64,000 nt of DNA from the NCBI RefSeq assembly GCF_025698545.1, contig NC_068571.1, forward strand, positions 50,811,733 through 50,875,732, in the 5' to 3' direction. This stretch comes from Gossypium raimondii (lineage: Eukaryota > Streptophyta > Magnoliopsida > Malvales > Malvaceae). Positions 12,297-24,602 of the stretch are shown one piece after another (the first letter of the stretch is position 1; each line of letters opens with the position of its first letter). The notes beneath the pieces were generated by a model that was not told the origin of the DNA, ran no database searches, and was given only the letters and a program-made list of their open reading frames with translations. A program made the translations under genes and the position numbers.

Positions 12297-12778
12297 CACT
12301 TTAGGCTTTCTTCTTCTGTTTTTTCCTCATATTACCCTAGTGTTTTTCCCTCAAAGGCAAGCAATAAAATTGCCCTTGTATTTGTTTCATTCTTTGGGTT
12401 GTAGGCAAGAAAGATACCAATGATTTCGATAGTTTTAGCCATAGCTTTGTTTTTAGGCTAAATGGGGTAGCGTGAGTCTCGAACTTTAGCAATTCCCGAA
12501 AGTATTAACGAGTACTCAACCAACTTATATTTGCCAATTGTTTTTTCACTTTCCATGTTGTAATTTTGTATTATTGGAAGTTCCTGGTTCTTTGTCCTTG
12601 CTGGTGTCAAAAGACCTACATATTCAAGACAACCTTTTACTCTAGATTGTAAGGCTAATAATTTTGCTAAATGATCTGTCAATTTTTTTTTTCTTTCAAT
12701 CAGAACAATCATCTAATCTTTTCATGTTTAGCAAAAATTCAATATTTCAAGAACTTTTTTTTTATCTTCTATGATCCT
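12297..12778. other. 3' flank of the TauE-family gene
   Basis: Probably the 3' UTR and spacer. A - strand ORF at 12458-12712 shows no family features. No other element is recognised. Confidence 0.5.
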
Positions 12779-14090
12779 CAAAATTAGTTTGAGCTTATTT
12801 AGGGTTTTTAAACTTGATATAAAATTTATTTTATGCATTACCTAGATTTATTTTTAAATATTGTAGGTAATATCATTTGATTCATTGATGATGCATAAAA
12901 TTATAAACTATCAATACATCAAACATTAATCTTTTCATTACTTCAGTTTGTAGAATTCAAAACTTAACTTCGATGAATTTATTATTTAGTGTTAATATAA
13001 GAGTTGAATTAATAGTTTACATTGCTAAATTCAAGATGAATATAAAAGTGTGATTTAATATTTATAAAATTTTTAGTTTTAATATAATAATATTTATTAT
13101 GTTTAAGTAAGAAATAATATGATATTGTTTATTTATAAGCTTGAATAGTTTAAATTATAATGAAAATGTAACTCAATAGTATTATAAAGTATAATTCAAT
13201 ATTTATTTAAATTTATCTATTTAATTTTTATTTTGTTTCAATATAATAATAAAAATAACAGATTAAATCATAATGAAATGTAATTTAAGATGAATATAAA
13301 GTATAGTTTGAATATTTTATCAAATTTTATATATTCATTTTTTATTAGTTTTAATAAAACAATAAAATTTTTCACCTAAAAATAATCTCAAATAAAATCC
13401 AACATAACTAGTGGCATCCTAGAAATACTAAAAGCAGACTGCTCAAGCATGAATATGATACAAAAAGATATATTAATTGGACAATCATCACATTTGAATA
13501 TGTTGTTGAGATAAATATTAAATTTATACATGAATTTTGATTTGATGTAACTATACATATGAAATTTGACTTGTTCATATGTATATATGAAACTTTAATT
13601 TTGATTCAATTGTGCATATTTAAAGAAATAAATGCATACATTTATTTTCATATTGGATTAATATAATTATTTGTATATGCAATATATCCATGTAAAGTCA
13701 TGTTATTTCGATAATATTGTTAATAATTTGTGAAAATTGAATCAAACTTAATAATATTTAATTCGATTTTAGATTTAGATAATAATAATAATCGGATCAT
13801 TTTCAAATCATAAATGAATTGAGTTTTATATTAAGATAGATATCTAACTTAATGTCACTTCTAGCATGGAGAGAGAGGAAATCATCTTATAAAATTTATT
13901 AAGAATATAATTATTTGTATTAGATTTTTAACGAGATGTTATGAGTTTTTCTGTATATATAGATACATTCATATTAGGAGAGGAAATGTAATTTATCAAG
14001 GGTTTATTCTTAAATCTTAATGTACTAGAATTTCAATCACTTGTTTTATAAGTTTATAAAGATAGCATTTGGTAACTTAAATTTTATATT
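12779..14090. repeat. 1.31-kb direct tandem repeat, unit 1
   Basis: Starts 'caaaattagtttgagc' and runs to 'aaattttatatt'. It is repeated immediately at 14091 with only a few one-base differences. AT-rich, no coding. Its last 300 bp (from 13795) equal positions 1-300 of the window. Confidence 0.92.
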
Positions 14091-15399
14091 CAAAATTAGT
14101 TTGAGCTTATTTAGGGTTTTAAACTTGATATAAAATTTATTTTATGCATTACCTAGATTTATTTTTAAATATTGTAGGTAATATCATTTGATTCATTGAT
14201 GATGCATAAAATTATAAACTATCAATACATCAAACATTAATCTTTTCATTACTTCAGTTTGTAGAATTCAAAACTTAACTTCGATGAATTTATTATTTAG
14301 TGTTAATATAAGAGTTGAATTAATAGTTTACATTGCTAAATTCAAGATGAATATAAAAGTGTGATTTAATATTTATAAAATTTTTAGTTTTAATATAATA
14401 ATATTTATTATGTTTAAGTAAGAAATAATATGATATTGTTTATTTATAAGCTTGAATAGTTTAAATTATAATGAAAATGTAACTCAATAGTATTATAAAG
14501 TATAATTCAATATTTATTTAAATTTATCTATTTAATTTTTATTTTGTTTCAATATAATAATAAAATAACAGATTAAATCATAATGAAATGTAATTTAAGA
14601 TGAATATAAAGTATAGTTTGAATATTTTATCAAATTTTATATATTCATTTTTTATTAGTTTTAATAAAACAATAAAATTTTTCACCTAAAAATAATCTCA
14701 AATAAAATCCAACATAACTAGTGGCATCCTAGAAATACTAAAAGCAGACTGCTCAAGCATGAATATGATACAAAAGATATATTAATTGGACAATCATCAC
14801 ATTTGAATATGTTGTTGAGATAAATATTAAATTTATACATGAATTTTGATTTGATGTAACTATACATATGAAATTTGACTTGTTCATATGTATATATGAA
14901 ACTTTAATTTTGATTCAATTGTGCATATTTAAAGAAATAAATGCATACATTTATTTTCATATTGGATTAATATAATTATTTGTATATGCAATATATCCAT
15001 GTAAAGTCATGTTATTTCGATAATATTGTTAATAATTTGTGAAAATTGAATCAAACTTAATAATATTTAATTCGATTTTAGATTTAGATAATAATAATAA
15101 TCGGATCATTTTCAAATCATAAATGAATTGAGTTTTATATTAAGATAGATATCTAACTTAATGTCACTTCTAGCATGGACAGAGAGGAAATCATCTTATA
15201 AAATTTATTAAGAATATAATTATTTGTATTAGATTTTTAACGAGATGTTAATGAGTTTTTCGTATATATAGATACATTCATATTAGGAGAGGAAATGTAA
15301 TTTATCAAGGGTTTATTCTTAAATCTTAATGTACTAGAATTTCAATCACTTGTTTTATAAGTTTATAAAGATAGCATTTGGTAACTTAAATTTTATATT
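14091..15399. repeat. 1.31-kb direct tandem repeat, unit 2
   Basis: Near-identical to 12779-14090. Its end (from 15104) continues straight into the sequence that matches the left edge of the window, so it is the unit contiguous with the NLR pseudogene side. Confidence 0.92.
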
Positions 15400-15585
15400 T
15401 AAAATTTTTAAATTTATAACTATTTATTTGACAAAATAAAATATTTCAAATTTCAAATTAATTTAAATTCTTTTTTGAGATAATTAAAAATTAGATTTAA
15501 ATGTTAACAAGCTTTAAGCTTATTGTTTACAAATTATAAATGAAAATAAGGATACAACTTTATTTTTCTTTTTTTGAATAATCTC

Positions 15586-15706
15586 GTTACAGCTTAGCCT
15601 CTTCTCAACTCATAAATAAGAGAATAATATGCTTCAGCGCACTCAAACCCACGTCCTCCTGCATTGACAATAATATTCATGCCAATCGAGTTAAGACTCA
15701 ATCGGC
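15586..15706 (-). mobile_element. tRNA-derived SINE, copy 2 (duplicate of copy 1)
   Basis: Same element as 481-600, carried by the large duplication. The B-box-like GGGTTTGAGTGCG and A-box-like TTAACTCGATTGG are cleaner here, making this the best copy in the window. Confidence 0.6.
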
Positions 15707-15773
15707 AAAAAGATATATCATCTAAAATGAATGTAATTTTTTTAAAAAAATTATCATCACATTCACTCACCAT

Positions 15774-15776
<3 letters not shown>

Positions 15777-15813
<37 letters not shown>
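15777..15813. repeat. (AT)n microsatellite, right copy
   Basis: Dinucleotide AT run of about 37 bp, counterpart of 667-698. It produces a spurious YIYIYI open frame on the - strand. Confidence 0.9.
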
Positions 15814-15815
<2 letters not shown>

Positions 15816-16086
15816 TATCAAACTCTAAAATAAATATATAAAAATTGTGAGTGTTAAATATCTCTTGTTTTATAGGTCGTATCGAAATTTATACGGTTGG
15901 GCACAAATTTCCCAAACTTGTGGACTGGGGCAAAAGAAAAATTAAAGACAATGTGAGGCAGAAATACAAGAAGATGCCAAAGGAGCGAGTAAGTATCCTG
16001 TAAACGAAGTCTTTGTTTTGGCCCCAAAATCCAATTTGGTGTTATTTGTTTGAACTTGCAATCTTGAGGATTTGAATGAAATTGTG

Positions 16087-18610
16087 ATGGCTGAAGTGGC
16101 TGTGAGTTTGGTTATGGAGAAATTAACAAGTTTGCTCAGTAAAGATGTGGAATTGCTAAGAGGTATCCATGAAGAAGTTGAGGACATTAAGGTTGAACTT
16201 GAGTTCATTACATGTTTCTTAAAAGAAGCAGATGCAAGGGCTGTTAGAGATCAAGATGGTAACAGTATTAATGGAGTGGAAACATGGGTGAAACTTGTAA
16301 GGGAAACATGGATGACTACATCCATCGTCTCCATGTACTAAACCACCATAAGCATCATGGTTTCATCAAGGCTTACTTGTGCAAAGTAGCTGCTTTCCTT
16401 AAGAGTATGAAAAAACGTCATGAGATAGCATCAGAGCTTCAAGATATCAAAAGATCTGTTTGTGAAATTGGCCGAAAACGAAAAAGATATGGGCTGAACA
16501 TCTCTGAAACAAAAGGATCTGGCAATTAGGCTGTTGCTCGGCGTGATCCTCGAGTTGGCCTGCAATTTGTCCAGGATAATGGACTTGTGGGCATTGATTC
16601 TCTCAGAAATGAGTTGGTCGATAGATTAATATCCGGACCTTCCGTGCGCACCATCGTTTCACTTGTCGGTATTGGTGGCATTGGCAAGACCACTCTCGCG
16701 AGGAAAGTGTATGAAAACCAAACTGTGGTTCAACACTTTGATTGCGATGCTTGGGTCACAGTATCTCAGTCATTCCAGGTGGAACAACTGTTGAGGACCC
16801 TGTTGAGCCGATTTTTACGAGGCAAGGAAAGAGTCACCTCCCAATGCGATCAGTCGGATGGATGAAGAGGAGCTCATTAGCAAATCCAGAGAATATTTAC
16901 TGGACAAGATGTATGTTGCTGTTTTTGATGATTTATGGAACCAAGGTTTTTGGCATAGCTTAGAACACGTATTTGCCTTGTCATCTCAAATCATGCTTCT
17001 TGTATTTGCCTTATCATTCAGTTATCTCGATTTTGATGATTTATGGAACCATTCAGTTATCTCGATTTGCCTTATCATCTCAAATCATGCTTCTTGTATT
17101 TGGGAATATTCCCAGAAGGTTTTGTGCAACAAAAGCAACATGCAACATTGGAAGAAATAGCCAGAGACTACTTCATGGAGCTCATTTATTGAAGCTAGGT
17201 TCAAGTCAAATAGATCGACTCGATGGGACAAGCTAGAGAGTGTCGAGTTCGTGATTTGATGCGCGAAGTCATCCTTTCCAAATGGGATGAATTGAATTTG
17301 ATTCAAACTTCAGTAGGGAATTTGGAAAGTTTTAAGGGCAAAGCTAGGCATCTATCACTATATGATAGAGCAAATAATAATTTTCCAGGGAGCAGTAGTA
17401 AATCACAAGTTCATTCCATCATTGCGTTTCAAGTGGATTTTAAGTTCTTGAAAGAAGTAGATTTCGCAGGAGTTCCTTGAGTTATGTGTCTGAGGAATTG
17501 GGGATTTGTTACACTTGAGATACTCGAGTCCAAGATATACAAAGGTGAAAATGCTACCAGAGTCCATAGGTAAGTTGCATAATCTCCAGTCTTTGGATCT
17601 AAAACGTTCTCCTGTACACGAGCTACCAGCTGAGGGGAACAAGCTGTATAACCTACAGTATCTTGCAGCTTACTATAGAAGTTGTGATAAAAATTCCAAT
17701 ATCTATAGTCGAAAAGAGGTGAAGGTGTCTAACAGCTTTGCCAACTTAAACTCTCTGGAGAAGCTGTTAAAGTGCAGGCGTGGACACACTTGAAGGGGAT
17801 GAGTTTTGCGTTGAATTGGGAAGGTTGAAGAAGTTGAAGAAACTGGGAAGTTCTAAGCTAAAACCAAAGCATGGGGTTGCTTTCTGTACTGCCATAGAGC
17901 AAATGAACAAGCGTCAATCATTGAGCCTTACCTCCATAAAAGATGAAGAGTTCCTTCAACTGCAATCCATGTCTTATCCTCCAGTTTCTCTTCGGAAGCT
18001 GTGCCTACGAGGGAGGTTAACAAAGCTGCCAAACTGGGTTTCTAAAGTGCACAACCTAGTTAGAATTGGGTTACACTGGTCAAGAATATCCGATGATTCG
18101 CTTAAAATCCTTGGGGTTTTGCCTAAACTATTGAAGTTTCAGCCGACAAATGGGATATGATGGAGCCCAACTGCATTTTGAACGGGGATTTTTTCAGACT
18201 CAAAGAACTAGCTCTCCGTATGTTGAATGGATTCAATAGGTTGACAATAGATGAAGGAGCATTCCCTTCTCTTGAATGGCTATCCATTGGGCCCAGTCCC
18301 TACTTGGAGGAGTTGCCATGGACCATTTCTTGTTTGAATAGCCTTAAGCATTTAGCATTGCATAACATGCCAGTGCCACATAGCTTTGCTCGAAGGTTGT
18401 TGCCTAATGAAGGAACAGATCATTGGAAAGTTAAGCATACCAAATGCTGTCTTCTATTACACCAATGGATCAATGCAATCTTATGTCTACAAACTTGGCG
18501 ACCAGCGCCTGTTGCAACTCCGCGATTTGTTGTGTTTCATGCAAGGTATTATCTATTTATATATGGAAATTTGTGTATTGGGTAAAATAAATAAAGATTT
18601 GGTTAGATAA
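16087..18610 (+). pseudogene. RPM1-type CC-NB-ARC-LRR (NLR) pseudogene, right copy
   Basis: Duplicate of 971-3480 with the same domain order: Rx-N coiled coil from MAEVAVSL at 16087, P-loop GIGGIGKTT, kinase-2 VAVFDDLW, displaced RNBS-D, VRDLM, then LRRs. It carries the same stops, the same missing NB-ARC middle and the same local duplication. Private differences are few. There is one extra G near 16301, one C lost near 17475 and one G lost near 17500; the last two break an LRR frame that stays open in the left copy. It cannot encode a receptor. Confidence 0.88.
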
Positions 18611-19516
18611 TTATTTAATACATAAACAATTAAAGTTCGTAAAAATACTATCATATACATATAAATAATATCACTCAAATAAAACGATTTTTTTATCTTA
18701 AACTATCATACTTAACCCTTTTTTCCCTCCTACAATAATTTTTCCCGTTTTCTTTTCTTTTTGTACCCATTGTTTTTCAGGTAAAAATAATATTGATTTT
18801 CACCGTTTATAAGAAGAGCTTTATATTCCTAATAAATTTTTTTTCCTGAGAAGTTTCAGATACTCATACTTGTTTCGACAAATAATTAACTAAGGTTAAC
18901 AAACATTTATTTAACAACTTCAGGAATATTTCAATAGCAGGAATTTGGAAAATTCTACAATTTTCATTCTCATTGAGAATCAATTAGAAACAAGACGAAA
19001 AAGAATCACAACAATCTCATCCAGCCAACTAAATATTAAACTCAAATTACATGTATCCACCAGACCTCGTAAAGTAAACAATTTAAGAACTTAAATGCAT
19101 AACGTCTTCCGAAGTTTAAAGTACACACCCAATGAGCAGAACCAAGAGTCAACTAGAAAATTAAACTAGTCATTTGTTTGAACACGCACTCAACTGCAAT
19201 ACCATAAAAACCATCCTACCATACGGCATGATCATTTGCACATTTGGGATCAGAATAAATATAAATTGAAAGAGAAACAACACCTTAATCAACAATGGAG
19301 ATCTGAATCGTGTCTTATAGAATCTATGGCACCTATAGCAGAAGTTCATCTCACCCAAAATGATGGAGGTAAAAATCCTAAGTGAGCCGACTTAATCAAG
19401 GCAAATAACTTAAGCTTGCAATGAAAAAGAAGTAAAAAGAAACCACCCTTCTTTGACAGACAGCAAGTTTCTGGCAGCTAGAAGAATCGTAATTAGCGAT
19501 GAAATACCAGTATATT
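18611..19516. other. Spacer between converging NLR pseudogene and CCDC25-like gene, right copy
   Basis: Duplicate of 3481-4405 with small homopolymer indels. Nothing else seen. Confidence 0.6.
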
Positions 19517-21289
19517 TCACATAAAATCCTCTTCTACTTCCTGGAAAGACTTGCTTGTCGCTGCAATTTGTTTGTTTGATGTCATCTTTTCAGAGACCAT
19601 CAGACCCTTGTAGCTTCTTATTTCTGCTTGTCTTTCCTTTTCAAGCCTTTGCATCTCCTCTCGGCGTTTCTACCACAAAGAAATTAAATGGATTCATCTT
19701 CAGCATCCAATTAAAATGTGAAAATGTACATATATAGTACGAGTTGAGACTATAATCTGCAGGTTTTGAAATCACAATCCATGAATTGCAAAATACACTT
19801 TAACATTTAGCACTTATGTTATTAATACTGGATAACATAAGCCACATCTAACCCACAATGAATATAACCATAGGAAATTCTTACCCTAAACCCTAAACCC
19901 TAAACCCTAAACTTTTTAGCAAAGAAAAGCTGAACAGAAATCCAAACATTGTGCCATTACGACCCCAGCCTTCTATTATATTTGTGTTATATTATCATGC
20001 ATATAAAGCTGCACCATTGTACCTATGTTCAATTAAATGAAAATGTATATGTGCTATTCTGCTTTATTCTTTATGGATCATCTTGTTACTGCCTAAGTTT
20101 CATGACTCTGCTGCAATATAACTACCTTTTCGCCATGAGCAAAATCAAGTAGGATAACTATTATTTTCATGATAGAACCGGTTAAGGATATCCATATAAA
20201 CCATAAGTTAATGTAGCCAATTTCAAATTGACCAAGTAAGGGAAAAACCAGTCAAATAAAACAGAGCTCACTTTTCCCTCAACTGTTGCTTTCTCTCGGC
20301 TTTTTCCGCTGCATAAACTGCTTCTTTCTCAGCTGCAACAAAATATTATATACATCAGTGGCATTGGTTTAATAAAAAATATTCAGTATACTTAAATCAG
20401 TGTAGTATTGAAGATGCAAAACAAAAAAATGACAGAAATCACACCAAGTTTCTTTCATAAACAATTATATCACTATCATCAATCCTAAGTCTTAACAGCT
20501 TTTGCATACCTTTCAAATCAGGTTTCCTTTCCACTTTAGTCTTGTTCAAACTGTTAACTATCTCATTTATCCGCTTCTCCACTCTCACAGTCCGAACCTA
20601 AATCACATAATAAAATCAGAAAATGATCTATTCTAGAATCAAAGCGAAAACAAAGAAAAAAAACAGTAATGGTGACATTAATCAAAGTAATAAAGAAGTT
20701 TTACCATCTTGGAATTGTGAAAGCCAACTTGGCCAACATCCATTGAAGGAGTTTTCTTCAAATTGGACCATGGAGTGTAAACAACATCAATATTATTCAC
20801 CTTGTTGCCTAACCTCACATAATAATCAAAATAAATAATTTGCTAACTTATTAAAATTACGTTTAAAAAAAAGATTTGACGAAATCTAAATAAACCTTGG
20901 ATGGAATTAGCTTTAACAAGCTGAGCACAATCTTCGAGAACGCCTTCGCTTATATCATCAATGGTTTGACCCTTTTTAAGTCTTAAATAAACATGGGCAG
21001 AAGACATCTTATCCACATGGAACCTTTAATAAAACAAATTTCAATCACCAAAATTCACATATAATTTTAAAAGAGGGAAGGGGGAAAAGCCCTAATTTAA
21101 TTTCCTCTATAGCAACAATGGCGAAATTTCGAAATTTTTCAATGTATCTGGAGAAATAATTCAAATAAGAAATTACCAGATATCTTTGATGAAGCCATAT
21201 TTGATGAGCTCCTCGTTCTCGTACTTGTCAAGACCCATGAAAATGGTGTAATCGCCAGCTTCTGGCCGGGCTTTGAAGTAAAACACCAT
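19517..21289 (-). CDS. CCDC25: CCDC25-like protein (NFACT-R/DUF814 domain plus coiled coil), right copy
   Basis: Duplicate of the gene at 4406-6182 with the same six-exon layout. Exon 1 (21289-21177, 113 bases) is intact here. It reads [17 protein letters not shown], one residue more than the left copy, and keeps the donor ATC-TG|GTAAT, so the codon W spans the intron as in the family. However, the A run at the end of exon 5 (around 20272-20277) is one base shorter than in the left copy, breaking the frame into the last coiled-coil exon. With the left copy's exon 5, the six exons would sum to 648 bases. So each copy has one single-base break at a different place. Either may be an assembly error; if both are real, neither copy is fully functional. 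Confidence 0.85.
19884..19911. repeat. Interstitial telomere repeat (CCCTAAA)4, right copy
   Basis: Perfect duplicate of 4774-4801 at the same intron position in the right CCDC25-like gene. Confidence 0.95.
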
Positions 21290-21651
21290 TTTTCCCTTCC
21301 TTTCGTCTCTTGGGAGAGACAAAATTAGGGTTCTCCTCCCTTCTGTTAAGGAAATATTGGGAGACCAGCCTTTCTCATACCATGGTTTAAAAAGTAGGGT
21401 AAAGTTGGGATAAATTACCCATAAAAATACTTTAATCCCCCTCAATATAAATCCGCCAATTCAAAAAAATCCTATTTAAATTATATCTGTAAATCTATAT
21501 CTATGATGAATGTAAAGAATATTTATCATGGCTTTAAGAATATTTACTTATTTCTCAAAAAAAAAAAACTTACTTTTTAACACAAAAAATTACTTAATCT
21601 TTTTACCTAAATTTCTAGTTCAAATCCCATAAATTACCATTTAAATAAGTT

Positions 21652-22035
21652 TTGACTTTAATTTTTCTTCGATAAAAGAGGAGGTTACTTAATCTATTTT
21701 TGTATCGTTCATGATTTATATAATAACCGAAGATTTCATTTCAAATCCACATCCCATTTTTGCGCGGTAGAGGTATGAAAATCCACGAGAAGCAATTGGG
21801 TGTATTGTATGTGTCAATTGCCATTTAGCGAATAAACCTGTGGATATTGAGGATCCACAAGCAATATTTCCCGTTATTGTATTTGAAGCAGTTGTTAGAA
21901 TTCCTTATGATTTGAAACAAGTTCTTGTTAATGGTAAGAAAAGGGCTTTGAATGTGGGTGTTGTTCTTATTTTACTAAAAGGGTTTGAGTTAACCTCATC
22001 TGATCATATTTCGCCCAAGATGAAAGAAAATAGAC
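21652..22035 (+). pseudogene. petA: Plastid-derived petA (cytochrome f) fragment
   Basis: Covers roughly the first 125 codons of chloroplast petA. It shows the transit-like start, then [20 protein letters not shown] (heme-binding CxxCH seen as CVNCH), [36 protein letters not shown] and [10 protein letters not shown]. Stops, small losses and many substitutions mark it as an old nuclear copy. It ends abruptly near 22035 and is joined to rbcL sequence. In chloroplast genomes rbcL lies several kilobases before petA, so the order here is rearranged. Confidence 0.9.
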
Positions 22036-22140
22036 TATTGCAGCCTTCCAAGTAACTTCTCAACCAAAGTTCTGCCTGAGGAAGCAGGGGTCGCGGTAGC
22101 TGTTGAATCTTCTACTGGTACATGGACAATCATGTGGACC
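22036..22140 (+). pseudogene. rbcL: Plastid-derived rbcL fragment, part 1
   Basis: Matches the Rubisco large subunit from about residue 38, with AVESSTGTW recognisable and frame changes present. Interrupted after 'gtggacc' by element A, with target duplication ggacc at 22136-22140 and 24598-24602. Confidence 0.9.
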
Positions 22141-22146
22141 TGTAAC

Positions 22147-22497
22147 AACCCTATACCTGGTCTAATTGTACAGACCCAGTATAAAGCTATTACATTTGGT
22201 GTCAAAACGGTTATAACTAGATATTGTTTAATTAAAACATTTATACATAGTATTTTAACTTACCAACCATATTTGCAAACATACGTATAGTTTCATTAAT
22301 TCATTTAATATATATACCAAAAACCCTATACCTGGTCTAATCGTACAGACCCGGTATAAGACTATTACATTTGGTGTCAAAATGGTTATAGCTAGATATT
22401 GTTTAATTAAAACATTTATACATAGTATTTTAACTTACCAACCATATTTGCAAACATACGTATAGTTTCATTAATTCATTTCATATATATACCAAAA
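22147..22497. repeat. 175-bp tandem duplication at the 5' end of element A
   Basis: Unit 22147-22321 begins 'aaccctatacctggtctaa' and repeats from 22322 to about 22497 with about ten substitutions or fewer. Confidence 0.9.
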
Positions 22498-22934
22498 TAT
22501 TTCAAGTACCTTAAAATAGATAGAAGTTCAAGAGTTTACATTTTAGTTCCTAATACAGGGGAACATAACTGACTGCTTATGTACATGCCATTTTAATTCA
22601 AAATATGGTACCTACTTTTGAAGCTCTTGAGGATGTGATGAGATAAGAGATCTTCTAATCTGACTTTACCTCTTCGAGTCAAACTGTACCTACGCGTTAA
22701 GCCAATGAAGGCTTAGTAAGCACTACAAGAATAAACAGATAAATAAATCTAAATAAAATATTTCAAACTCATTCTGTTATTACGTATTTACATACATATA
22801 AACTTCATAAAACTTACCTTAACACATTAATGATTCGCTTTTGTCCATAAATCATAATCTTAGCCCAAAGTTGATTTTATAGAACACACCGGATATACGG
22901 AACAAATACAGAGGTGCATTATTATGCACTAATG

Positions 22935-23046
22935 AACAGAGAGCACTAAAGTGCTATACAGAGAGCACAGATGTGCTAAACAGAGAGCACTGACGTGCTA
23001 AATATCAGAGAGTACCAACGTGCTAATAATCAGAGAGCGCGCTAAA
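22935..23046. repeat. Inverted-repeat minisatellite in element A
   Basis: About five units of roughly 22-26 bp, each with 'cagagagcac' followed by a 4-base gap and GTGCT. AGCAC/GTGCT is a 5-bp inverted repeat, for example AGCAC-taaa-GTGCT, AGCAC-agat-GTGCT and AGCAC-tgac-GTGCT. The last units are degenerate. Confidence 0.85.
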
Positions 23047-24049
23047 GTTCCTTAATGGCATGCCACTAATATCCTGGTAGTTCTAAATTCCATCTACTTG
23101 GGCATTAAATCTGAATCTCATTCATTTAAATACTTTATAGAATTATTTCGAAAAAGATTTCTTATTTCTCCATCATTACAATTTAGTGCACAATATTTAC
23201 TTAATGTTTAAACAATATACCATCTTATATTTTCCATCTATAATTTTCTTTACAAATTTCATAGTTCCATAATCTTTTATTTTACTTTATTTTATTTTAT
23301 TTTAAATAATTCTATACTATAATATAGGCATTTAAATAAAATAATTTAAAAAATAATCTTGTAGTACTTACAACAAAAGGTTGAGATGATGTCTTCCTTC
23401 ACTCCTTAGCCTTCTCTTTTCCTTTTCTTCAATTAGGTCCTCTCCTTTCTTTTCTTTCTCTTCAATTTCATATAAAACATATAACATTTATATATTAGAA
23501 AAAAAACAATCAAATGACTTTCCTATATTATTCAATAAAATAAACATATATGATTTAATAATTTCATAATTTCTTACCTTAGCTCATATTTCAATTTAAT
23601 TCATAACTAAAATTATTTCTATTTCTATCACAATCTATACCTTATTTTTACTTAAATTCTACTTATAACTTAACTTAACTCTCAAAATTTCACTAATAAA
23701 CCCTAATTTCGAATTTCTTACAATTTAGTCCTCATTACATTAAACTTATAACTTATTTCACAATTTAATCCTTTTCCCAATCCCAGTTTGAATTTCCATC
23801 AATTCAATCTCTAATTCATCCACTAATTCAATATAAACTACATAAAAATTCTACTAACTTTCAAAATTTCAACATACACCTAATAGTATTTTGTTCTAGA
23901 ATCATAAAACTCAAAAATTTCAAGAAAAGGGCTTAATTTGACTTACCAATTTGAAATTGAACCTTAAAACCCTAAATTTCTTCTTTACTTTTCTTTCTTT
24001 CTTTCTCCCTGTTTCTCCTCTGTTTCTTTATTATTTCTATTATTTCTTT

Positions 24050-24055
<6 letters not shown>

Positions 24056-24094
<39 letters not shown>

Positions 24095-24111
24095 TATATT
24101 ATATTATATAA
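24056..24111. repeat. (TA)n microsatellite with TATAT variants, element A
   Basis: TA dinucleotide run followed by attat pentamers near the middle-right of element A. Confidence 0.85.
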
Positions 24112-24602
24112 TAACATACTTATTAATTAAGTAAATATAATATAATATATATTTTAAATTAAAAATATCTTAGATTTTTCAATGTTAAACTGCCTAAATT
24201 TATAACAATGGTATATTTACATATTTAGTCTTTTTACTTTCTTTAATTTATAATTAAACTTTCACACTTATTTCAATCTAATCCCTTTTCCTATTACTTC
24301 TAATTAAATCAAATTTATCTAGTCAAAACATAATTAGACACACAACTAACTTCGTAAATATTTATAATAAATATTTACGAATGATTACTGAGAATGGAGT
24401 CTCGGAAATGCATTTTTTTATTTAATCCATTTAAATAAATTTTACCATATAATCAATAAAATTTTGTTATCAAAATTTTCATGCAACCTTATTATCATAA
24501 TATAGACCATACCACAATATTAAAATAAATTTTCTTTCTAGCTCGGATTTGTAGTTACGAAACCACTATTCCAATTTACTGAAAATGGGTCATTACAGGA
24601 CC

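Larger units (their letters stand above)
6672..21785. repeat. Right (complete) copy of the 15.1-kb tandem duplication
   Basis: The two copies join at about 6671/6672. The right copy ends at 21785, where petA sequence continues unbroken into the rest of the plastid insert. A tandem duplication that joins unit end to unit start requires the unit to run 6672-21785, about 15,114 bp. It therefore includes the TauE gene, the 1.3-kb repeats, the NLR pseudogene, the CCDC25-like gene and the first part of petA. That the left copy's TauE lies just outside the window is inference. Confidence 0.75.
22141..24597. mobile_element. Element A: TG..CA element, probably a solo LTR, inserted in rbcL
   Basis: Starts TGTAACAACCC and ends GGGTCATTACA, flanked by the perfect 5-bp target duplication ggacc. 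It is 2457 bp with no coding capacity, consistent with a solo LTR or a non-autonomous LTR element. Its ends and the block near the 3' end (cf. 'gagtctcgg', 'aaaccact') resemble element B. It contains a 175-bp tandem duplication, an inverted-repeat minisatellite and a TA microsatellite. The exact family is not named. Confidence 0.8.

Noticed and set aside
15594-15821. YIYIYI-rich - strand frame
   Set aside because: Produced by the AT microsatellite and the SINE; not a gene.
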